Position numbers and translations under genes: made by a program. This document shows positions 14,728 to 20,471 of a stretch of DNA of 20,471 nucleotides, piece after piece. Source of the stretch: Thiotrichales bacterium (lineage in GTDB: Bacteria > Pseudomonadota > Gammaproteobacteria > JAAZVR01); NCBI GenBank assembly GCA_018623305.1, contig JAAZVR010000005.1, forward strand, positions 1-20,471, given 5' to 3'. How positions within the stretch are numbered: the first letter of the stretch is position 1; every line of letters begins with the position of its first letter. The notes below the pieces were generated by a model. The model was not told the origin of the DNA, ran no database searches, and saw only the letters and a program-made list of their open reading frames with translations.

Positions 14728-15558
14728 TTATTGGCGATATACCTTGGAATCATCCAATTTCACCATGGTACCTAGAATTTGTAGGTAAGCGACCATAGCG
14801 TCCATTTCAGTTTTTCCTTCCAACATCGCGTCTGCGTTAGCAATTTCTTCATCCGTGTATGGAACGCCCATTACACGCATCATTTCCAAACGTTTTTTCA
14901 TATCACGCTTTTCACCGAAGAAATCTTCATTCGCCATGTTTTCAGCTAACCAAGGGTATGCTGGCATAACAGACTCAGGCACAACGTCTTTCGGACGCAT
15001 CAAGTGCATTACCTGCCACTCATCTGAGTATTTGCCACCCAAGCGAGCCAAGTCAGGGCCTGTACGCTTAGAACCCCACAAGAATGGGTGGTCGTACATA
15101 GACTCAGTTGCCAATGAGAAGTGACCGTAACGCTCACGCTCATCACGGAAAGGACGAATCATCTGTGAGTGACAGATGTGACAACCTTCACGCTGGTATA
15201 AATCACGACCCGCTAATTCAAGCGGAGTGTATGGACGAACACCGTCACCTGCTTTCCAATCAGCTACTTTCCATTCACCTTTAGCATCTTGTGCATAAAG
15301 CTTCTTGTCAGATGTGATTGAGCCGTCAGCGTTCTGAACCAATTTACGATCCCAAACTAATTCTGGGAACTGTTCATTTGATGGATTACCCAACTTATCT
15401 TGAACCGTGCCGTCTACAGCATTCTCAAGATAGAACAATGGAACGATTTGTACGATACCCGCTAATGATACAGCCAAAGCCGTCGCAAGCATCAATCCAA
15501 AGACGTTACGCTCGACTCTATCCTGCATATGCTTAGGCTTGTCGTCATGATCAGCCAT
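14728..15558 (-). CDS. ccoO: cbb3-type cytochrome c oxidase monoheme subunit CcoO
   Basis: Monoheme membrane-anchored cytochrome c subunit, passing electrons from CcoP to CcoN. An N-terminal helix (about residues 20-45) is followed by heme motif CHICH at 126-130 in REGCHICHSQMIRP, then YGHFSLATES, GSKRTGPDLARLGG and RPKDVVPESVMPAYPWL, the last bearing the axial Met. It is 276 residues, larger than the usual 200-240: about 60 residues (roughly 47-108, rich in Asp, Lys and Gly) are inserted between the anchor and GRDLYQREGC. The frame is clean and the DNA composition matches its neighbours. AGGAGAG precedes the ATG. Located between ccoN and ccoQ. Confidence 0.96.
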   Translation of the reverse strand: MADHDDKPKHMQDRVERNVFGLMLATALAVSLAGIVQIVPLFYLENAVDGTVQDKLGNPSNEQFPELVWDRKLVQNADGSITSDKKLYAQDAKGEWKVADWKAGDGVRPYTPLELAGRDLYQREGCHICHSQMIRPFRDERERYGHFSLATESMYDHPFLWGSKRTGPDLARLGGKYSDEWQVMHLMRPKDVVPESVMPAYPWLAENMANEDFFGEKRDMKKRLEMMRVMGVPYTDEEIANADAMLEGKTEMDAMVAYLQILGTMVKLDDSKVYRQ

Positions 15559-15583
15559 ATGTCTCTCCTTAACCTTATTCTTA

Positions 15584-17014
15584 TTATGCGTTGGCAGTTA
15601 CAGCAGCTTCACGACGGCTTTTCGCTGTCGCCAAAGTCATTGCTACGTTGAACAACATCACTACCGCACCAGACCAGAATACTAGACCACCAATCGTACG
15701 CAATGCGTAGTATGGGTGCATCGCTTCAACTGATTCTGCGAATGTGTATGCCAAAGTACCGTACTCATCGTACGCACGCCACATCAAGCCTTGCATGATA
15801 CCTGATACCCACATCGCAACGATGTAAAGCACTGTACCGATTGTCGCCATCCAGAAGTGAACGTTGATCAATTTCATTGAATACATTTCTGTATTCCAAA
15901 GCTTCATAACCATGTGGTAGATCGAACCGATTGCAACCATTGCAACCCAACCCAATGCACCTGAGTGTACGTGACCGATTGTCCAGTCAGTGTAGTGAGA
16001 CAATGCGTTTACTGTCTTAGCCGCCATTACAGGACCTTCGAAAGTCGACATTGCGTAGAATGCCAAAGACATAACTAGGAAACGCAAGATGTAGTCTGTA
16101 CGTAGACGGTCCCACGCACCTGAAAGTGTCAACATACCGTTAAGCGCGCCACCCCATGAAGGAATGATCATAGCCAAAGAAATAACCGCACCCAATGAAC
16201 CTGTCCAATCTGGCAATGCTGTGTACTGCAAGTGGTGAGCACCCAACCAAACGTAACCGAACATCAATGCCCAGAAGTGGATTACCGATAGACGGTAAGA
16301 GTAAATAGGACGTTGAGCTTGCTTAGGAACGAAGTAGTACATCATACCTAGGAAACCAGCAGTCAAGAAGAAACCTACTGCGTTATGACCCCACCACCAC
16401 TGAATCATGGCATCTTGAACGCCGGCAAACATTGAATATGATTTCCACATGCTTACAGGAATTGACAAGTTATTTACCAAGTGTAGGTAAGAAACCATTA
16501 CGATGAAACCAAGGTAGAACCAGTTCGCTACGTAAATATGAGAATGCGTTTCTTTGTTACGAGAAGCGATTGTCATTACGAAGTTGAATAGGTATGCAAC
16601 CCACGTCACTGTAATCATCATATCGATTGGCCATTCCAACTCAGCGTATTCTTTAGACTGAGTCAAACCCAAAGGAATAGTGATAACCGCCGCAACGATG
16701 ATCAAGTTCCACATCCAAAATTGGAACCAAGCCAATTTATTCGAGTATAGACGAACACCATTTGTACGTTGAACAACATACAAAGAAGTCGCCATTAGTG
16801 CTGAACCACCAAATGCAAATACAACAGCATTTGTGTGAAGAACACGCAAGCGCGCGAACGTAATCTCAGCAATATCATAGTTCAGGAAAGGCCACGCAAG
16901 CTCAGCTGCTGCGTATACGCCGATACCTGTACCGACCACGAGATAAACGACGGCCATAAAAGCAAAGGCTTTTACAACACTGTCGTTATATTTTGTTTGT
17001 ACTGCAGTTTCCAC
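15584..17014 (-). CDS. ccoN: cbb3-type cytochrome c oxidase catalytic subunit CcoN
   Basis: Catalytic heme-copper subunit that reduces O2 with high affinity. Twelve transmembrane helices are apparent. Ligand residues are all present: H60 for low-spin heme b, H210 with Y254 for CuB and its cross-linked Tyr, H260 and H261 for CuB, E326 (STFEGP) in the proton pathway, and H348/H350 for the two hemes in GHVHSGALGW. This fits P. stutzeri CcoN with an offset of three as I recall its numbering. 476 residues is standard. The start is GTG at 17014 with AAGGGGG about eight bases upstream. First gene of the minus-strand structural operon. Confidence 0.97.
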   Translation of the reverse strand: METAVQTKYNDSVVKAFAFMAVVYLVVGTGIGVYAAAELAWPFLNYDIAEITFARLRVLHTNAVVFAFGGSALMATSLYVVQRTNGVRLYSNKLAWFQFWMWNLIIVAAVITIPLGLTQSKEYAELEWPIDMMITVTWVAYLFNFVMTIASRNKETHSHIYVANWFYLGFIVMVSYLHLVNNLSIPVSMWKSYSMFAGVQDAMIQWWWGHNAVGFFLTAGFLGMMYYFVPKQAQRPIYSYRLSVIHFWALMFGYVWLGAHHLQYTALPDWTGSLGAVISLAMIIPSWGGALNGMLTLSGAWDRLRTDYILRFLVMSLAFYAMSTFEGPVMAAKTVNALSHYTDWTIGHVHSGALGWVAMVAIGSIYHMVMKLWNTEMYSMKLINVHFWMATIGTVLYIVAMWVSGIMQGLMWRAYDEYGTLAYTFAESVEAMHPYYALRTIGGLVFWSGAVVMLFNVAMTLATAKSRREAAVTANA

Positions 17015-17322
17015 GGCAGAACCCCCTTAACACAAGTTATTAAAAAAACTCCCGATACGAATTTTACGCTCATTCCCCTACAAAATACAGGGATAAGGCC
17101 GTCAGGCACACAAAAATAGCTTATTGACCCATAAACTTACGTTATGAGAGCTTTCGATCGAACTTAAAAAAACCTGAACATTCTATAGGATTTAGCCCAC
17201 AAACCCAATCCAAAAATCGAATTCACAACGATAAAAACGATTGATAAGGCCGACACATTTATATCTCATACGATATTCAGTAGAATACTCTGATTATTCA
17301 CATAGAAGCATAGGACATCGTC
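17015..17322. promoter_or_regulatory. Divergent intergenic region between ccoN and hisB
   Basis: This 308-base gene-free interval separates divergent operons, so both promoters should lie here. For the ccoN side (minus strand) an isolated TAAAAT near 17071-17066 could be a -10, but a matching -35 is poor, and I find no convincing TTGAT-N4-ATCAA FNR/ANR box, only a half-like GTCAA near 17118-17122. A ten-base palindrome TTCGATCGAA lies at 17153-17162. For the hisB side a candidate promoter is listed separately. No additional open frame with a good ribosome binding site was seen. Confidence 0.5.
17258..17286 (+). promoter_or_regulatory. Candidate sigma-70 promoter for the his operon
   Basis: TTTATA (17258-17263) and TAGAAT (17281-17286) are separated by 17 bases, and hisB starts 36 bases further on with AGGA at 17312-17315. 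The -10 matches consensus at five of six positions and the -35 at four of six. No attenuator-like His-rich leader is seen. Other TTGATA-like hexamers (17241-17246) lie nearby, so the assignment is tentative. Confidence 0.35.
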
Positions 17323-17919
17323 ATGGGCACGACTCGTACAGGCCAAGTTGAGAGATCAACGCTTGAAACTAAAATCAAAGTCAGCGTTAATTTAGACGGC
17401 ACGGGAAAAGGTACGTTTAATACTAAGATTCCTTTCTTAGAACACATGCTTGAGCAAATCTCACGACACAGTTTGGTTGATATTGATGTAATGTGTGATG
17501 GCGACATTCATATTGATGACCACCACTCAACTGAAGACATCGGTATTGCTCTAGGTCAAGCCTTTAACCAAGCCATCGGCGATAAAAAAGGCATTTACCG
17601 ATATGGTCATGCTTATGTACCATTGGACGAAGCTTTGTCGCGCGTAGTGATTGACTTCTCAGGTCGCCCGATGTTGTGTTTTGAAGCCGACTTTCCAAGC
17701 GAGAAAATTGGTCGCTTCGATACCGAGCTGGTTCGTGAATTCTTCCAGGGTTTCACCAACCATGCAGGTGTAACACTTCACATGGATAACATTCGTGGCA
17801 TTAATTCACACCACATTGCAGAAACGCTTTTTAAGGCCTTCGGTCGCGCAGTACGTGCAGCAATCAGCGCTGATCCACAAATGTCAGATGTCATTCCTTC
17901 AACAAAAGGCATGCTATAA
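17323..17919 (+). CDS. hisB: Imidazoleglycerol-phosphate dehydratase HisB
   Basis: Catalyses dehydration of imidazole glycerol phosphate to imidazole acetol phosphate, the seventh step of histidine synthesis. It is the monofunctional form (198 residues), unlike the fused E. coli enzyme. The two metal-binding repeats are intact: DDHHSTED near 65-72 and NSHHIAE near 161-167. PFLEHML near 37-43 is also characteristic. AGGA is seven bases before the ATG. First gene of the his operon; stop and hisH start are contiguous (17919/17920). Confidence 0.97.
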   Translation: MGTTRTGQVERSTLETKIKVSVNLDGTGKGTFNTKIPFLEHMLEQISRHSLVDIDVMCDGDIHIDDHHSTEDIGIALGQAFNQAIGDKKGIYRYGHAYVPLDEALSRVVIDFSGRPMLCFEADFPSEKIGRFDTELVREFFQGFTNHAGVTLHMDNIRGINSHHIAETLFKAFGRAVRAAISADPQMSDVIPSTKGML

Positions 17920-18564
17920 ATGAATACGATTGCGATTGTAGATTATGGCATGGGTAATCTTCGCTCAGTTGCTCAAGCGGTTGAACACGTTAAACCCGAC
18001 AACTCCCAAGTGATTGTTACCAGCGATGTGAATGAAATTGAAAATGCTGACCGCATTGTATTTCCAGGCCAAGGTGCGGCTCAGGCTTGCATGGAACACC
18101 TTGAGGCCATCGACGGCTTAGAAGACGCGGTCTTTAACGCAGCTAAATCGAAACCATTCTTAGGCATTTGCATGGGCATGCAAGTACTGATGGAACACTC
18201 AAAAGAAAATGACGGTACAGATTGCCTAGGCCTATTTGAAGGTGACGTAAAACCTTTCAAAGCCATTGAAAATTGGCCTCACGATTTAAAAGTTCCACAA
18301 ATGGGCTGGAACCATATTCATGAACGCCGCGATCATGCACTGTGGCACAACATCGAAAATCCATCGCGTTTTTACTTTGTTCACAGTTATTATGTAGAAC
18401 CTAAAAATCCAGACATTGCCGTCGGCATGACTGAATACGGAATTACGTATTGTTCTGCAATCGCCCACAAAAACTTATTTGCTATTCAGGCACATCCCGA
18501 AAAAAGTGCGGATGCAGGCCTACAATTATTGAAAAACTTCTGCCAATGGAACGGAGACGAATAA
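17920..18564 (+). CDS. hisH: Imidazole glycerol phosphate synthase glutaminase subunit HisH
   Basis: Hydrolyses glutamine and passes ammonia to HisF in IGP synthase. The class I glutaminase catalytic triad is present: C84 in FLGICMGMQ, H192 and E194 in IQAHPEKSA. The oxyanion strand reads FPGQGA, where PGVGA is commoner, a mild variant. 214 residues is normal. Begins immediately after hisB; ends one base before hisA, so it is translationally coupled. Confidence 0.97.
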   Translation: MNTIAIVDYGMGNLRSVAQAVEHVKPDNSQVIVTSDVNEIENADRIVFPGQGAAQACMEHLEAIDGLEDAVFNAAKSKPFLGICMGMQVLMEHSKENDGTDCLGLFEGDVKPFKAIENWPHDLKVPQMGWNHIHERRDHALWHNIENPSRFYFVHSYYVEPKNPDIAVGMTEYGITYCSAIAHKNLFAIQAHPEKSADAGLQLLKNFCQWNGDE

Positions 18565-18565
18565 C

Positions 18566-19309
18566 ATGTTACTTATCCCTGCAATTGATTTAAAAGACGG
18601 CCAATGTGTACGTTTAAAACAAGGTCGTATGGAAGATGCAGATGTATTTTCAGGTGACATCGTCGAAACAGCCCAACGCTGGGTAGATGCAGGTTGTCGT
18701 CGTTTACATATGGTAGATTTAAACGGTGCATTTGCAGGCCAACCTGTCAATGCAGATGCGGTATACAAAGTCACACAAGCCTTCCCTGATTTACCCGTGC
18801 AAATTGGTGGCGGCATTCGTAATTTTGACATCATCGATCGCTATTTAGATGCCGGTGTCAGCTATTTCATCATTGGTACAAAAGCGGTTCACGAACCTGA
18901 ATTCGTTGCACAAGCGTGCAAAAAATACGGCGACAAAATCATTGTAGGCCTTGATGCTCAAGATGGCATGGTCGCAATTAATGGTTGGGCAGAAATTACC
19001 GACCACAACGTGATTGATATGGCGAAACGCTTTGAAGACGATGGCGTGAACAGCATTATTTACACAGACATCGGCCGTGACGGCATGATGCAAGGCGTGA
19101 ATACGGAAGCGACTCAGGCATTAGCCGACGCCATCAACATTCCTGTAATCGCTTCAGGTGGCATTACCAATCTAGATGACATTCGCAACCTATGCGCAGT
19201 GGCAGACAGCGGTATTTCAGGCGCCATTACAGGTCGTGCAATTTACGAAGGCTCATTAGACTTTGCCGAAGGCCAACAATTGGCTGACGAATTAATGGGT
19301 GTCAAATAA
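18566..19309 (+). CDS. hisA: Phosphoribosylformimino-AICAR isomerase HisA
   Basis: Beta/alpha-barrel isomerase converting ProFAR to PRFAR, the fourth step of histidine synthesis. Catalytic Asp residues are at 8 (AIDLKDG) and 130 (GLDAQDG). Phosphate-binding GGGIR is at 81-85 and the second half-barrel ASGGITN appears near 199. 247 residues is standard. The gene begins one base after the hisH stop and its TAA overlaps the hisF ATG by one base. Confidence 0.97.
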   Translation: MLLIPAIDLKDGQCVRLKQGRMEDADVFSGDIVETAQRWVDAGCRRLHMVDLNGAFAGQPVNADAVYKVTQAFPDLPVQIGGGIRNFDIIDRYLDAGVSYFIIGTKAVHEPEFVAQACKKYGDKIIVGLDAQDGMVAINGWAEITDHNVIDMAKRFEDDGVNSIIYTDIGRDGMMQGVNTEATQALADAINIPVIASGGITNLDDIRNLCAVADSGISGAITGRAIYEGSLDFAEGQQLADELMGVK

Positions 19310-20067
19310 TGGGTCTAGCGAAACGCATTATTCCTTGTTTAGACGTCGATAATGGTCGCGTCGTTAAAGGCGTGAACTTTGTTGATATTCGCGATGCAGG
19401 CGATCCAGTCGAAGTTGCGAAACGTTACAACGAGCAAGGCGCTGATGAAATCACATTCTTAGACATCACAGCAACTTCTGATGACCGCGAAACGATCGTA
19501 CACATGGTTGAAGACGTTGCATCGCAAGTGTTCATCCCATTGACTGTGGGCGGCGGTATTCGCTGTGTCGATGACATTCGCCGAATGCTGAATGCGGGTG
19601 CGGACAAAGTCGGCATCAACTCAGCAGCCGTCAGCAATCCCGAGTTCGTCAAAGAAGCCGCGGATAAGTTTGGATCACAATGTATCGTGGTTGCGATTGA
19701 TGCCAAACAAGTCGATGATCACTGGGAAATCTTCACGCACGGCGGACGTAAACCGACAGGCATCGACGTGGTTGAATGGGCGAAGAAAATGGCCGACTAC
19801 GGTGCAGGTGAAATCTTATTGACCAGCATGGACGGCGACGGCACTAAAAAAGGCTACGACTTAGCCTTAACGCGCGCCGTGTGTGAGGCTGTGGATATTC
19901 CTGTCATCGCATCAGGCGGCGTGGGTAATTTAGAACATTTAGCCGAAGGCATCATTGAAGGCAAAGCGGACGCAGTATTGGCTGCGAGTATTTTCCACTT
20001 TGGCGAACACACCGTTCAAGAAGCAAAAGAATATATGCAAACGAAAGGCATCGAGGTGCGACTGTGA
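19309..20067 (+). CDS. hisF: Imidazole glycerol phosphate synthase cyclase subunit HisF
   Basis: Uses ammonia from HisH to convert PRFAR to imidazole glycerol phosphate and AICAR, linking histidine and purine synthesis. The barrel carries the catalytic Asp at 12 (PCLDVDNG) and 131 (VAIDAK), GGGIR at 81-85, and the ASGGVG phosphate site. 252 residues is standard. It overlaps hisE by four bases (GTGA). Paired with hisH in the same operon, as expected. Confidence 0.97.
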   Translation: MGLAKRIIPCLDVDNGRVVKGVNFVDIRDAGDPVEVAKRYNEQGADEITFLDITATSDDRETIVHMVEDVASQVFIPLTVGGGIRCVDDIRRMLNAGADKVGINSAAVSNPEFVKEAADKFGSQCIVVAIDAKQVDDHWEIFTHGGRKPTGIDVVEWAKKMADYGAGEILLTSMDGDGTKKGYDLALTRAVCEAVDIPVIASGGVGNLEHLAEGIIEGKADAVLAASIFHFGEHTVQEAKEYMQTKGIEVRL

Positions 20068-20363
20068 GTCAAATCATTGAACAATTAAGCGAAATTTTAG
20101 AAGATCGAAAATCGCAATCAGCGGATGAATCCTATGTTGCCAGCCTTTATCACAAAGGCCTTGATAAGATTTTGAAGAAAGTTGGCGAAGAATCTACTGA
20201 AACTGTCATGGCAGCTAAGGACGGCGATAAAGAACACTTGGTGTATGAAGTTGCCGACCTTTGGTTTCACACCATGATTTTGCTAGCCAATGAAGGTAAA
20301 AGCGGACAAGACGTTTTAAACGAACTTGAGCGCCGTTTTGGCACTTCAGGGCACCGAGTTTAG
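20064..20363 (+). CDS. hisE: Phosphoribosyl-ATP pyrophosphatase HisE
   Basis: All-alpha MazG-type hydrolase releasing pyrophosphate from phosphoribosyl-ATP, the second step of histidine synthesis. GEESTE (41-46) and EVAD (62-65) give the acidic metal site. It is separate from HisI: no cyclohydrolase domain precedes it. It begins at GTG with GAGG upstream, overlapping hisF's stop. At 99 residues it stops at GTSGHRV, whereas homologues I know go on with an E-K-A-type tail after the G-S-G or T-S-G turn, so about seven residues are missing. The active site is intact, so activity is likely retained. It is overlapped at its end by an antisense reading frame. Confidence 0.93.
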   Translation: MSQIIEQLSEILEDRKSQSADESYVASLYHKGLDKILKKVGEESTETVMAAKDGDKEHLVYEVADLWFHTMILLANEGKSGQDVLNELERRFGTSGHRV

Positions 20364-20471
20364 CGCCCGCGTGCTCTCTCTGATATTGAAGTGCATCATC
20401 CAACTGCTTACGGGTAATTGCGCGTCGGTTCAGAAGTAGCTGCCCGAGGCGCAGCTTAAGTGATGGTGATG
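20215..20471 (-). CDS. MshEN-domain (GspE N-terminal-like) partial ORF, antisense to hisE end
   Basis: Minus-strand open frame entering from the right edge, 85 codons inside the window, stopping at 20215. The in-window part begins with LKLRLGQLLLNRRAITRKQL and continues DDALQYQREHAGAKLGA, a close match to the MshEN/T2SSE N-terminal domain pattern (LG-LL, -IT--QL--AL-xQ, -LG). It ends with about 45 residues read from the hisE antisense strand, in which the pattern NGAQVRLKRLVRFYLHWLAK might continue the repeat. The start is outside the window. It may be a small MshEN protein or a degenerate fragment; the overlapping part could be chance coding. The domain call rests on about 36 residues. Confidence 0.4.
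   Translation of the reverse strand, partial: SPSLKLRLGQLLLNRRAITRKQLDDALQYQREHAGAKLGALKCQNGAQVRLKRLVRFYLHWLAKSWCETKGRQLHTPSVLYRRP

Noticed and set aside
17102..17130. TTGACCCATAAAC as a possible FNR/ANR box for ccoN.
   Set aside because: Only the first half resembles TTGAT; the second half does not match ATCAA at the right spacing.
20364..20471. A continuation of hisE by frameshift to recover its missing C-terminus.
   Set aside because: Neither of the other two plus-strand frames after GTSG gives the expected E-K-A tail.

Overview
The window looks like chromosome from a sulfur-oxidising gammaproteobacterium of the Thiomicrospira / Hydrogenovibrio / Thiomicrorhabdus type. That is an inference from protein character, moderate G+C content and gene content: a complete cbb3 oxidase cluster, BipA, Dtd, and a his operon with monofunctional HisB. 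No rRNA, tRNA, insertion sequence, integrase or CRISPR array was seen. Genes are tightly packed, with many overlapping stop/start codons.

Left block, minus strand (1-3657): a compact pilus or type II secretion-like operon, transcribed leftwards. It runs from a secretin lipoprotein, through an unlisted 54-residue secreted or anchored protein, to a GspE-type ATPase and a GspF-type inner-membrane platform protein cut by the window edge. All junctions overlap, implying translational coupling.

Plus-strand block (3788-8727): bipA/typA, D-aminoacyl-tRNA deacylase (dtd), a UbiA/MenA-type prenyltransferase, two unrecognised membrane-associated proteins, and a stand-alone BLUF blue-light photoreceptor.

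Minus-strand respiratory block (8724-17014): ccoN, ccoO, ccoQ, ccoP and a 40-residue single-TM protein, then a terminator; ccoG, then a terminator; then ccoH, ccoI, ccoS. This is the cbb3-type cytochrome c oxidase plus its full copper-loading and assembly set, split by two strong intrinsic terminators into three transcriptional segments. The ccoS and BLUF genes converge and share stop-codon bases.

Right block, plus strand (17323-20363): hisB-hisH-hisA-hisF-hisE with junctions of a few bases. hisI, often found between hisF and hisE, is absent. HisE stops early at its C-terminus. A minus-strand reading frame entering from the right edge carries a recognisable MshEN (GspE N-terminal) motif and runs into hisE antisense.

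Most of the window is ordinary core metabolism. The points worth a second look are the small unlisted genes in the pilus and cco operons, the BLUF gene abutting the oxidase operon, the CcoO insertion, the Dtd signature substitution, the antisense frame over hisE, and an apparent excess of the palindrome AGGCCT.
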